Assembly: GCA_049487715.1 (NCBI GenBank)
Contig: CP150581.1
Span: 372,001 to 436,000 of the forward strand
Source of the DNA: Pycnococcus provasolii
Taxonomy: Eukaryota > Chlorophyta > Pseudoscourfieldiophyceae > Pseudoscourfieldiales
DNA length: 64,000 nt
Direction: 5' to 3'
This document shows, piece by piece, positions 45,591 to 55,274 of the stretch. Made by a program: the position numbers and the translations under genes. The notes beneath the pieces were generated by a model, which was given only the letters and a program-made list of their open reading frames with translations, searched no databases and was not told the origin of the DNA. Every line of letters starts with the position of its first letter. Positions within the stretch are counted from its first letter, which is position 1.

Positions 45591-47037
45591 ATGGCGCACG
45601 CGCAGGCACATGTGGCACCTGCACATGTGGTACCTGTGGGTGTTAAGGAGGAGGATGGGAATAAGCTTGGAGGATGGTACGACGTCGCGCTCGCGTCATT
45701 GGGACAGGCGGCGTTCTTCAGTGCCGTTGGCGTGCTCATCACAGCGCTCGCACTCGTCACCAAGGAACTTACCGCTGGATCCGCCGCGCTCGCGACGACG
45801 ACACCTGCGATTGAAATGTTCGCGCGAGCCGCGGTCTCGTCGCTGGCCTCTTCCGCGGCGTCCAAGCACGGAAGGAGACGCCTGCTCGTGCTTGGCAGCG
45901 CACTGGGACTCGTGGGGAGCCTTGTTGCTTGGCAGGGAGTCGTCGTGAGACAATACGCCGTTCTATTGTGCGGCATCGTCGTCATCGGTGTTGGCAACGC
46001 CCCACTCGCTCAGCTCCGATTCGTTGCCGCAGAGGCGGTTGACGAGCACGACAGGCCAAGAGCTCTCGCCATGGTTGTCGCGGGTGGCACACTCGCCGCC
46101 GTCGCGGGCCCCGAACTTGCGAAGGCGACGAAGAACGCTGCACGCGAACAGTTTGCCGCGTCGTTCTTGGCTGTCGCAGGCTTGTTCGCCTTCCAGATTG
46201 TGCTCGCGCTGATGATGAGAGGTGGTCGACCGCCCGTTAAGACGCAAGTTGATGCGCAGAGCAGTGCCAACGGCGCGTCGGCGCTCACGACGCTCATGCG
46301 AAGCGGTGGCGCAAGGCTTGGCGCGGCAAACACCGTGACAAGTTGGGCAGGCATGATTCTCGTCATGAACGCGACGCCGATGGCCATGGTTTCGGAAGGC
46401 GGGCACAATTTTGCCGATGCCGCGACGGCACTTCAAGCTCACTTTGTGGGCATGGTACGTGTGCATATACTCTGACTATCCGCGGCGGATAAATACGGCG
46501 CCACTAACAACCTAGCACACTCAACCAACGAAACAGTTCCTTCCCGGACTGGTGAGCGGCGACATCGTAAGGCGCTTGGGAAATCGCGCCGTCGCATTGA
46601 TTGGCGCGTCGATGATGACGCTCTGCTTCGTGGTGGCCGCTTCGGAAACCGCCGCACTCGCGTCATACGTCTCCGCGCTCCTTGCGCTTGGCCTCGGATG
46701 GCATCTTATGTACGTCGCTGGATCGAGCTTGCTTGCGCCGAGTGCGAGCTTGCCAGCCTCGGACGCACGCAACCTCCAGGGCGTGGTTGAGACTGCGAGC
46801 TTTGTGATTGCAGGAACATGCGCCGCCGTGTCCGGTCCTTTGCTGAGCGTGATAGGTTGGCGCGGCTTGAACCTCGTCGGCCTATTGTTTCCGGTCGCGT
46901 GCGGTTTGTACACCACGATGGTACCAAGTGCGTCCCTGCTGGAATCCCCGCCAAGTGAAAGCTTGAGAGCGACGGAAAAAGAAAGACGCGAATCGGCGAA
47001 GAAACCACGCTCCGAAGCGCCAGAGCACACAGCTTAA
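45591..47037 (+). CDS. Major facilitator superfamily transporter (spliced)
   Basis: Joining 46454 to 46537 gives a 454-residue protein with about twelve membrane segments, six in each exon-spanning half. Features include the loop 2-3 basic SKHGRRRLLVLGSALGLVG, AQLRFVAAEAVDEHDRPRAL and VVAGGTLAAVAGPELAKAT of the first half, and FLPGLVSGDIVRRLGNRAVA (again G...RxG in loop 8-9) in the second. The pattern fits the MFS_1 group related to bacterial YwfA-like exporters. The substrate is not evident. The tail is hydrophilic (ESPPSESLRATEKERRES). The start is ATGGCG. Confidence 0.88.
46455..46536 (+). other. 82-base intron of the MFS gene
   Basis: It starts GTACGTG after GGCATG (phase 0) and ends ACGAAACAG. 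CACTAACAACC near 46502-46511 is a good branch point. Removing it joins HFVGM to FLPGLVSGD in frame, extending TM7 into the next loop; read through, the frame stops at 46471-46475. Confidence 0.9.
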
Positions 47038-47155
47038 TGTAAGTGTAAGCAAAGCAAAGCACAGCACAGAAAAATATTAGAGTAGAGCAGAGGCACGCGC
47101 AAAGCACACAAAGCACGGTGCCACCAAAACCAAACAAAACCAAAGTGCAGCAGGA

Positions 47156-47182
47156 GGATTAGGGCTAGGGTTAGGGTTACGG
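47156..47182. repeat. TTAGGG-type array upstream of the type II membrane protein gene
   Basis: ATTAGGGCTAGGGTTAGGG plus GTTACGG, in sense orientation, about 95 bases before the start codon at 47274 and 120 bases after the MFS stop. Confidence 0.85.
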
Positions 47183-47273
47183 AATCCTGGTGTGGTTTTT
47201 GCGAACTCCTCCAGGAGTTTGTTTGGTTGCGTTGCGCTGAATGCAACTTCTTCATTCTCTCCGCGCCTCCCCC

Positions 47274-50198
47274 ATGGCGTCCCGGAGCTCCTCCTCGGCG
47301 CCTTGGCTCCTTAAGGGCGGCTCCTCGGCGGCGTCCGTGTCGTCGGTTAGGGGTTCGGGGTACGGGTACTCACGTGGGCTTCGTGGTGGTGGTGGTGGTG
47401 GTGGTGGTGGCAGTAGCACCAGTGGTGCCTCTCACGCCGGCGGCGGTTCGTTTGCGATCGGTGCGATGCTCTCCGTCTCTGCGCTAGGATTCATCGTCGG
47501 CGCACTTGCGGTATTCGCGATCAGAGACAAGTCGTCAGCGGCTTCTATGGGCGATATGCGAGTGTCGTACTCGTACGCGCAGACGGCCGCGGGTGTGCTG
47601 CAAGACTCGTACGCCATATGGGACGAGGCGATGGTGAACGATACGATCAAGGCCATCGACCGTGCGCTTGCTGACTCGGCGGGACTCAGGGTATCCATGC
47701 AGAGCTCGAAAAAACAAAAGACGAAGAGAAAAAACGCGCCCGCGACGACGACGACAACCACCACCACCACAAGGCTCTACTCGCAAGGTCAAGCAGACGC
47801 GACGGCGCGGAAAAGAACGCCGTGGTGGTCTATCGAGCGGCTGTTCGGTGAGAGTGGCGAAGGACGCTTCGTCGAAGTCGGTAGTATGCACGCCGGTGCA
47901 CCGAAAAGTCTTGCAGACAGATTGTCACGCTCGCGTGTCCGACACTACGCCGAAGCTGCCGCGCGAGCGTGCGGCGCCATTGGAGGCCGGTCGTCTGTGT
48001 GGCATGAAGCGAGGAGACATAGAAATGCACGCGTGGAACTCGCTGACTCTGCCGAACTGACGCTGTGGGAGTTGCCGAGGAACGCCGAGAGACAGCTTCT
48101 CCTCCAGTCCATCAGCTGCGGCGCGCGTGTTCGACTTCTCGGACTGCATCACGTTCTGTTGATGCAACGTTTTCGGTCGACGGCAAAGCACAACAGAATC
48201 AAGGCGAAGCAACAGAGAATTGCAGCCTCCAACGACAACGACACGACGGCGCAATCCATTCCGGCTTACGAGGGTTGGCTACACGTGGCCTCGGACGGCG
48301 GGTTTGACGGTATCGCACGTATCCTTGAAGACGGTGACGCGATCATCACGGGACCTCCCACATCTTGCGTTGCATCAGCCGACGCTTCGAAGCATGTCGC
48401 CGCGGCAGTTGAGGCGGGACGGGCCCTGCTCACATCGCCGACGTACGACGCCGGCATTCTTGATGACCCTGACGATGCATTCAAATCGGAAAACGGCGAC
48501 AACAATGACGAAAATGTGCTTCAGCGGCGGCGACGGAGGCGTAGATCGTTGCAGGAGGATGCAGACTCGTCGTCATCTGTGACAGCTGCCGCACAAGCGG
48601 AGTTGAGCAAATTCGCCGAGGCAGTCGCCGTACCCCCCGACGCGCTATCGAGTCAACGAAACATTGCCGCTCTGCGCAAATTTTTCGGCGTCGGCGTTGA
48701 CGACGAACCGTATGGCACAAACATTGCCGGCTCGAGCTTTGATCGTGCAAGAGGTGTGCGCCTGATTGCGATTGGCCGTAAGCGTGGGATAGGAGCCATG
48801 CTGCGTAGTGAAGAGCAAGTGCTGATTCTCCCAGCACCTGATCCAAAGAGTTCGGAGCGTGACGCGCTCAAGCAGATTCGTAGATGGAGTGCACTTATGG
48901 AGCGCTTCACCAAAAAACTCAGGTGTCCGGCCGCACCACAAGGGCGCTGCAACGTTCTCGTTCGAGGTGGACCTCTCACTCCTCTGATTTTGGGCATTGC
49001 TGCGAAAGGTGCGCCTATGCACTCGTTCATTGACGCAAGTATATTCTTCGACGAGTCAACGGGATACTTCCAAGGACTCTCCACAGCTAGGAAACGTCTA
49101 AGCCTTTGGAGAGAAAGCTCAAACATGACGACGACGGCCATGGGTGTTGGTGAGCCGCTGCAGGTTGGATGGCCATTGAAAGACACATGCGAGCTCATCA
49201 AGGGTGGGGAAGGGGAAGGTATGACGGTTCCGCGGAAACAAGGATCGTCGTCCTCGCTCCGACGTTCTGGTGACGTTGACACTGCGCTCGAGTCTGACGT
49301 ACCTTGCATTGCGCTTGCTGCGCTCTCCAAGGTGCACGGTGAGGAGCAGCAGGGCCTCATCAAGCGCCGCGTGGTTCCTCGCGACTCGGATGTCGGCATG
49401 CTTCTTCTTGGGTTGATGCGTTGCCGCACGGCATTCATCGTGGCCAACTTTGGAATGTCGATTGTCGCGCCAACTGCGATTGACAATGACGCTCTTCGTG
49501 CGGCGAACGAGCGTGCGGAAAGGGCGTTGGCTGTGCTGCATCGTGTGGCTTTGGACAAGCCTTACGTGCCTCAGTTTGCGGGTGTTCCGCTGCCGCGCGC
49601 ATTATGCTCCCATCGTGCCGGTGGAATTCCTCGAAGAGGCACGACGTTGACCCCCGCTGCACGTCTTGCGGTTGCTGCGCCATCATCTTCTCACGCCATC
49701 ATCTCAACCAATGTGCTTAGTGACATGAAAGAAGGAATGGAGAAAATGCTTTCCATGCGCTTGGCTTCCGGCGGCGGAAATGCCTTAATTCTTACGCTGG
49801 ACGCCGACTCGCACAGCGCTGCACTACCTTCTGCACTTCGAGACGCCTTGCTGCGCATGCCCGGCTTGAACTGTACAGCCTACGAGCGTGGCGGTGGCGG
49901 TCAATGTGACATCAGTTCGATGTCACAGTGGGCTCTCGAGAAGGCGAAAAGTCTCCAAGCTGGAGGATTGTTGTTCGTTTCGATGGGTCTACTTACCCCG
50001 GAGATTGTCGCGCATGTTGCAGAACGCACTCGGAAAGCCATGGCAATCATTGACGCGCGTGGCGTGTGGGACTCAACGTCTAGTCGCCATCACGGTACAG
50101 ATAGCAACTGCGATCACGTGGAATCGTGGAATGTGCACGTGAATGGCTGCGTGTCCACCTCCTTGAGTGACGACTGTATTGGTATGGCGGGCGCGTAA
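47274..50198 (+). CDS. Large type II membrane protein, unrecognised
   Basis: From ATGGCG at 47274 (or ATG 47241) the product is about 975 residues: a Ser/Gly-rich cytosolic head, one TM (about 60-82, IGAMLSVSALGFIVGALAVF), a basic Lys/Thr linker and a long lumenal part. Two regions look ordered: about 190-320 (FVEVGSMHAGAPKSLADRLS, ELTLWELPRNAERQLLLQSI; methyltransferase- or sulfotransferase-like order possible) and 430-950 (RGVRLIAIGRKRGIGAMLRS, PLTPLILGIAAKGAPMHSFI, ALEKAKSLQAGGLLFVSMGL). Low-complexity Arg and Asn/Asp runs lie near 390-420. The topology suggests a Golgi enzyme. No family is recognised. Confidence 0.8.
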   Translation: MASRSSSSAPWLLKGGSSAASVSSVRGSGYGYSRGLRGGGGGGGGGSSTSGASHAGGGSFAIGAMLSVSALGFIVGALAVFAIRDKSSAASMGDMRVSYSYAQTAAGVLQDSYAIWDEAMVNDTIKAIDRALADSAGLRVSMQSSKKQKTKRKNAPATTTTTTTTTRLYSQGQADATARKRTPWWSIERLFGESGEGRFVEVGSMHAGAPKSLADRLSRSRVRHYAEAAARACGAIGGRSSVWHEARRHRNARVELADSAELTLWELPRNAERQLLLQSISCGARVRLLGLHHVLLMQRFRSTAKHNRIKAKQQRIAASNDNDTTAQSIPAYEGWLHVASDGGFDGIARILEDGDAIITGPPTSCVASADASKHVAAAVEAGRALLTSPTYDAGILDDPDDAFKSENGDNNDENVLQRRRRRRRSLQEDADSSSSVTAAAQAELSKFAEAVAVPPDALSSQRNIAALRKFFGVGVDDEPYGTNIAGSSFDRARGVRLIAIGRKRGIGAMLRSEEQVLILPAPDPKSSERDALKQIRRWSALMERFTKKLRCPAAPQGRCNVLVRGGPLTPLILGIAAKGAPMHSFIDASIFFDESTGYFQGLSTARKRLSLWRESSNMTTTAMGVGEPLQVGWPLKDTCELIKGGEGEGMTVPRKQGSSSSLRRSGDVDTALESDVPCIALAALSKVHGEEQQGLIKRRVVPRDSDVGMLLLGLMRCRTAFIVANFGMSIVAPTAIDNDALRAANERAERALAVLHRVALDKPYVPQFAGVPLPRALCSHRAGGIPRRGTTLTPAARLAVAAPSSSHAIISTNVLSDMKEGMEKMLSMRLASGGGNALILTLDADSHSAALPSALRDALLRMPGLNCTAYERGGGGQCDISSMSQWALEKAKSLQAGGLLFVSMGLLTPEIVAHVAERTRKAMAIIDARGVWDSTSSRHHGTDSNCDHVESWNVHVNGCVSTSLSDDCIGMAGA

Positions 50199-50409
50199 GC
50201 TCACCATCAACTTCATTTTGTTTTTCATACAGTATTTGTAGTAACGAAAGTTGTGATAGTCATATTAAAGTTTTTTTTTGTATGTATGTATGTGTGTGTT
50301 TGATTGAAAAAAACACACAAAGTGCATATATATTTCCCTCGTACCGCCCCCATCTTTTATTTGGTGATTCGTTGCGCCGTGCGCCGCGCCGCTCCCGCCG
50401 CGCTTACGA

Positions 50410-51751
50410 CTACTTTGTCTTTTTCACCTTCTCGCCCTTCTTGGGCAGGTTCTTCATCGCCTTCTCCGCCTCGGCGTCCTTCTTCGCCCACTCCTCCTCA
50501 AGCAGCTTCCAGACCACCGTGAAGCACACGCCCTGGATGCCGTTGCACACGAGCTTCGTGCCAAGTCCGCGCGTGAAGAGTCCCTTCACGCCATCCTCCT
50601 GGAGCACCTGTTTCAGAGCTGTCATCATGTTGATGTTCTCCGTGCTCGTCTGCGTCTTCGTCTTGAGGACGCGGATCGAGTTCGACACGACGTCAGACAC
50701 GAAGCTCGAGCACCAGCCGATGAGTGCGGAGCGCGCGAGCTTGCGCCACATCACGTTGGAGCGGGGCAGCTTGGCGTTGAGGTAGTTGTGCGTGACGAAC
50801 CACGGGTAGTGTCCCACCCACGTCGCTGCGAGCGCGGCGAAGCTTCCGGCGTACAGCACGAGCGGTCCTCCGGCCTTGATTTTTGCGCCGAGCATGGGAA
50901 GTGCCTGTGCTCCATTCACCTGCATGTACGTCTTGAGCGTGTCAACGGGCATGAGGAAGACGCGGAAGAACGCCGCTCCTCCGGAGGCGGCGAACGTTTG
51001 CACGAAGATGGGCAGGCTCGATCCTTCGAGCAGCGCTAGCATGCCCGCGTTGGCGGCGGTGTCTCCGAAACGGGACAGAGGTCCTTGGATGAGCGCGGGT
51101 GCGAGTCCTTTGTAGAAGCGCGGGATTCCACCGTCGGCGTAGAGTGTCTTGAGCGCCTGCATCGTGCTGAGTCCGTTGGCGTACTGGTAGTTCATGGTGG
51201 TGCGCATCCACATGAGGCCGAGGACTTGCACGCACATGGAGATCATGCCCGGAATTCCGCCACGCAGCGCGGACTTTCCCGCCTTGGCCATGATTTCCTC
51301 GAACGGCTTCTTTTTCGGCTCAGGTTCCGCATTTTTCTGCCGGGAGAGGTGTAAGTTGATGTGAGTCATTCATGTAAGTAAGGTGCAGTATGCTGCAAGC
51401 AAGGTGAACCAAGGAAAACGTGAAAAGTGAAATAAAAAGCAAAGCACACATCACAACACAACACAAGTGTGTGTGAGGTGTGTGTGTGTGGCCGCCACCC
51501 AGGCAAATGACGAAAACAAAAACAAAACATAGAAATGCAAGTTCAAACCATCGGAAGAGGCGGAAACGAACGCATCGGCAAAAAACGTGAAACGGGTCCC
51601 GAACACGCAAACTCGCGAGTCACTTGACGGGATCCACACGTACCTTCGCACTAATCAAGCCAAGCGGTTGCGGCCCACGAGCTCCTAGTGGTTGAAACGA
51701 GGGAAGCTCAAGCAGCTGACGACGAGTCAGCACAACGGTCGTCGAGGACAT
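50410..51751 (-). CDS. Mitochondrial carrier family (SLC25) protein, spliced
   Basis: Exon 1 (51644-51751, 36 codons, MSSTTVVLTRRQLLELPSFQ...) joins exon 2 at 51336 in phase 0 (K|KNAEPEPKKK). The 344-residue product has six hydrophobic segments. The second repeat carries MPVDTLKTYMQV, a PxDxxK signature; the third reads SNSIRVLKTKTQ where Pro is replaced by Ser; the first is degenerate (MCVQVLGLMWMRT). IPRFYKGLAPALIQGPLSRF matches the post-TM2 pattern of carriers. It would sit in the inner mitochondrial (or plastid/peroxisomal) membrane. The substrate cannot be assigned. The basic C-terminus ends KGEKVKKTK. Confidence 0.86.
51337..51643 (-). other. 307-base intron of the mitochondrial carrier gene
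   Basis: On the minus strand it begins GTACGTG after GCGAAG and ends ACACCTCTCCCGGCAG; CTCAC and CTTAC words near the acceptor could serve as branch points. It contains AAAGCA/TGTG repeats. Phase 0, splitting two Lys codons. Confidence 0.88.
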
Positions 51752-52340
51752 GGAGCGACGATTTGATTTGTTTTGCAAAAGGGAGAATGAAACCAAAGAC
51801 ACCTGGAAGGAAAGACGTTCGTTGGGACGAATTAGGGTTCGGAATCACACATGCACACATGCACACACACAACTTGCATCTATTCATGCGTGCGTGTGGA
51901 TAACGCACACTCTACTCTCTCCTTCTATTCCCCCCAGGTGGACTTGCAGAGCAGAGCTTGCACGCCTGGCCGTCGATGGGATAGGCTCAAGCAGGAAAAG
52001 CGAGGAGCGGGTGGCAGGAGCGGCATCCTTCCCTAGTCTTTTAACTCAACGGTCGGAGGCACTGGTCTCTCTACGATAGTCTCAGCAGAGAGCAACTTGC
52101 ACGGCGCTTGGGCCTTGGGGTGGATGTTGAGGTCGGCGTGCGTGCCATCACGCACTGCATTATCATGAGGGCAAGGATCTCGGCCTACACGCCTACCTAT
52201 AACTACCTTTTTAAACCTTTACACGTGTACATACTGTACACTTGTGCGGTACCTCGCTTCACGCCCGTCTCTGGTCAGGCACGTGTTATTCGAAGTGATT
52301 TCAACTACAATGTGTGTCTGCGAATGTTACAACTCGAATG
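51752..52340. other. Intergenic region between carrier and RCC1-repeat genes
   Basis: About 590 bases. A lone ATTAGGGTTCGG lies at 51831-51842, 85 bases upstream of the carrier start, and CA repeats at 51847-51872. TTTTTAAACCTTTA near 52207 and the AT-rich stretch before 52340 may belong to the RCC1 gene's 3' end. No gene is convincing. Confidence 0.4.
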
Positions 52341-53330
52341 TTACACCTCTGGCGTCTTGAAAGGGCCGTCCAAGCCGGCGGGAGGCGCCTGGCCGAAGCC
52401 GTTGTATCCCCAGCACGCGACACTGCCGTTGCGTGTCAGCGCTAGCGAGTGATGAACACCCGCTGCGATCGCGACAAAGTCACCCTCGACGCCGTTTGGA
52501 GGCGCCTCGCCATCGTCGTTGAGACCCCAACACGCGACTTTGCCGTTGCGTGTCAGCGCTAGCGAGTAATTAAGACCAGCTGCGATCGCGACAAAGTCAC
52601 CCTCGACGCCGTTTGGAGGCGCCTCACCATCGTCGTTAGAGCCCCAGCACGCGACATTGCCGTTGCGTCGCAACGCGAGCGAGTGTCGACCACCCGCAGC
52701 GATCGCGACAAAGTCACCCTCGACGCCGTTTGGAGGCGCCCGGCCATTGCCGTTGTGTCCCCAACACGCGACATTGCCGTTGCGTCGGAGTGCTATCGAG
52801 TGGTCATCGCCGGCAGAAATGGCAACGAAGTCCCCATCAGCTCCATCGGGAGGCGCCTGGTCATCGTCGTTGTATCCCCAGCACGCGACACTGCCGTTGC
52901 GTCGCAACGCGAGCGAGTGCCCCCAACCGGCAGAAATGGCGACGAAGTCACCCTCGACGCCGTCGAGAGGCGCCTGGCCGTAGCCGTTGTGTCCCCAGCA
53001 CGCGACACTGCCGTTGCGTCGCAACGCGAGCGAGTGGTACGAACCGGCAGAAATGGCAACGAAGTCCCCATCAGCTCCATCGGGAGGCGCCTGGTCATTG
53101 TCGTTGTCGCCCCAGCACGCGACTCCCCCGTCGTGTCGCAACACCGCGGCGTGACGGAAGCCTGCGTCGAGGCACGCACTTCGTCGTGTCGCCTGTATTC
53201 GTTCATGTTCACGACCGAGTCTTCGTTCACGCTGCCACGGCACCCACACGGTGCGCATCACCTTGTACGCGATCGACTCTTCTTCTGAGGCAGAGCCCCC
53301 TAGTTGAAGGGACGCGCATTCGCACTCCAT
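52341..53330 (-). CDS. Intact seven-unit RCC1-repeat protein
   Basis: From ATG 53330 the product is 329 residues: a head (MECECASLQLGGSASEEESI, then WVPWQRERRLGREHERIQAT) and seven units of 39 residues of the form HSLALRRNGSVACWG...APPDG-DGDFVAISAG. Unit markers (the A in GGAGGCGCC, plus strand) lie at 52383, 52500, 52617, 52734, 52851, 52968 and 53085, all exactly 117 bases apart. Two alternating subtypes (GADGDFVAIS and GVEGDFVAIA) suggest tandem duplication in pairs. Seven ACWG units predict a seven-bladed propeller. The ORF is open to 53414. Closest paralogue is the broken array at 9.8-10.9 kb. Partner or activity unknown. Confidence 0.85.
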   Translation of the reverse strand: MECECASLQLGGSASEEESIAYKVMRTVWVPWQRERRLGREHERIQATRRSACLDAGFRHAAVLRHDGGVACWGDNDNDQAPPDGADGDFVAISAGSYHSLALRRNGSVACWGHNGYGQAPLDGVEGDFVAISAGWGHSLALRRNGSVACWGYNDDDQAPPDGADGDFVAISAGDDHSIALRRNGNVACWGHNGNGRAPPNGVEGDFVAIAAGGRHSLALRRNGNVACWGSNDDGEAPPNGVEGDFVAIAAGLNYSLALTRNGKVACWGLNDDGEAPPNGVEGDFVAIAAGVHHSLALTRNGSVACWGYNGFGQAPPAGLDGPFKTPEV

Positions 53331-53839
53331 GAAGAAGACAGGAGGGAAGAGGTGGGAAGTGACACACCTGGTGAGGCCAACCCCCAAATAAATGGAACAA
53401 CGACTTCCCAACATGGAACCCCTAACCTTAACTTTCCACCCCTAATAATAACTGAACTGAACTGAACTGCATGGAACTGAACGGAATTGAATTCGGGGTT
53501 GGGAATGGAACAGGGCCCGGGGGAAATAATTCCCATAGAGACCACCGCTGGGCCTAAATCGATTTGTTCCTGAAATGCTCCCCTATCGTAGTTCACTGTT
53601 CGCATGCTTCGACGACGTCCCATGGATGTCCCCCCTGTGGTGGTGGGTGATGGAACATGTTGCCCGCCCATGCATATGCATAGGTTCTGTTCGGCTTGAA
53701 GAGTCTTTGGCTTGTCTCCGATATGTGCTCTGCTCCTCCTCGTTTGGGTCGCTCGCTTTCCTTTCTCAGAGGTCTTCTTTACTCATTCGTGTCTGCTTGC
53801 TTTTTTATTTGCATTTCCGTGTTCGCTATAGTTTAGTGA
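53331..53839. other. Divergent intergenic region with AACTG repeats
   Basis: ACTGA/AACTG repeats occupy about 53449-53485. CCCCTAACCTTAAC at 53409-53422 and CCCCTAATAATAAC at 53429-53442 are degenerate telo-box words. An ORF at 53575-53913 overlaps the next gene out of frame and has no support. Confidence 0.45.
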
Positions 53840-54895
53840 ATGATGGCGTCGACGGTCGTGCTCACCACCACCACGCTCGCCGTCTTTGGTGGCGCGCTCG
53901 CAGCGACGAATAACGCTCACGGGATCACAGGTGCGCAGGCGGCTGAATACGGAGGATACCAAGGAGGAGGATACAGCAAGTACGGTGGTGACTACAAAGG
54001 AGGATACAGCAAGTACGGTGGCAAGTACGACTACAAACTGCTCAAGCCGTATCCCGAGTACGCCAACAAGTTCTACGGAGGCAAGTACTACGGTGACTAT
54101 GGATACGAGTGCGGGTCGAATTATCCGCAGTACAAGTGGTACAAGCCGTTTACGTGGAAGTTCAGCAAGTACTCGAAGACTGGCTACTACGTTGACTGTC
54201 ATCACAAACCAGCAGAGCACGTTGAAGAGACCCATGAGGAGCCGGTAGAGTGCGCGACCGAGCCTCCAGGCGTCGGAGGCTTGCTTTACAATTTTGAGTC
54301 TGACATGGCGTTTACCACGGATCTTCCAAAAGACGCGTCCACATTCTCAGTGGTAACGGTGGGACCATTTGGTTCTAACACTACTAAGCGTGACACGTTC
54401 ACTCTGAGTGGTGCGTCAGAAGGAACTGAGTTTCGAAATCTGAATTGTGCTTGGGAAGCGGGGGAATTCCGCGCGGCGAAGTGCACGGGAGCCACCACCG
54501 AGGAGTTCGGGAGCTGCGAAGTTCTTGCGAAGGTGACGTTTGGGAAACTCGAGTTCAACATGACGGGTTCAACATGCGTAGCGCAGCAGTTGAGCCTTCA
54601 ACTTGTGCAGAGTGGTGACTTGGGTGCCCACCGAACGTCTGACTACGAGCCCTGTAAGGCGAGGGCGCTTGCTGGCAAGTACGATAATGTGGGTACTACA
54701 TTTCCTATTCCACTTCCTCCTGTTGCTGAGGATGAGGATATTGTTGAGCAACAGGATCCTTATGAGGATATTGATGAGCAACAGGATCCTGTTCCTGATG
54801 ATCCTGTTGATGATCCGATTGATGATCCGATCGTGCCGACGACGACAACGTCGTCGTCGTCGTCGTCGACACCCGATCTTCAATTCGGCAAGTAA
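53840..54895 (+). CDS. Secreted Tyr/Gly-rich protein with WKPxTWK-like motif
   Basis: The 351-residue product has a signal peptide (about 1-35), a Tyr/Gly/Lys repeat part (36-90, YGGYQGGGYSKYGG units), the motif YKWYKPFTWKFSKYSK at 98-113, and a Cys-containing beta-rich region (about 145-285) with even Cys spacing (NLNCAW, AAKCTG, GSCEVL, GSTCVA, YEPCKA). An acidic tail has repeated DEQQDP/DDPIDD units and poly-Ser from TCG repeats. It looks like a cell-wall, scale or matrix protein. The motif recurs in the secreted sulfotransferase at 8.6 kb (VWKPWTWKYKKY). Divergent from the intact RCC1-repeat gene. Confidence 0.8.
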   Translation: MMASTVVLTTTTLAVFGGALAATNNAHGITGAQAAEYGGYQGGGYSKYGGDYKGGYSKYGGKYDYKLLKPYPEYANKFYGGKYYGDYGYECGSNYPQYKWYKPFTWKFSKYSKTGYYVDCHHKPAEHVEETHEEPVECATEPPGVGGLLYNFESDMAFTTDLPKDASTFSVVTVGPFGSNTTKRDTFTLSGASEGTEFRNLNCAWEAGEFRAAKCTGATTEEFGSCEVLAKVTFGKLEFNMTGSTCVAQQLSLQLVQSGDLGAHRTSDYEPCKARALAGKYDNVGTTFPIPLPPVAEDEDIVEQQDPYEDIDEQQDPVPDDPVDDPIDDPIVPTTTTSSSSSSTPDLQFGK

Positions 54896-55274
54896 GTGTT
54901 GGGCTCGCTTTGAGGTTTGGGTTCAAAACTCTGGATATGGTTTCCGGAGCAAACAGAAGTTGTGCGTCATAACATCGCAAGAAACACAGATTGGTTCTTT
55001 TTTTTTTCATTCTTTCAGCAAACATAATACAAGGTACACGGGTAAATCAAACAAACATTCATTCATTGATTCATTCCAGACTTTCGTTGTTTTCACCTAA
55101 ACAGAGATAGAGATAAGAAAAACCAAAGCACATACATACCCTGTAAGTACCAAGGCACACGTGTGACCAGAGCAAACCAAAGCACGCCAAAGCACGCCAA
55201 AGAACTCAGAAGCCTAACCCTAACCCCATCCACCTCCGCGCACACGGGTCCCACCCCCCTCATGCCCGTCCTCC
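54896..55274. other. Intergenic region before the SET-domain gene
   Basis: Contains CCAAAGCACG repeats (55176-55203) and a short CCCTAA pair at 55213-55225, 50 bases upstream of the next start codon and in antisense orientation. No gene is seen. Confidence 0.5.

Noticed and set aside
48653-49558. 301-codon minus-strand ORF
   Set aside because: Antisense of the type II membrane protein gene.
52683-53332. Plus-strand ORFs of about 200 codons
   Set aside because: Opposite-strand readings of the intact RCC1 repeat.
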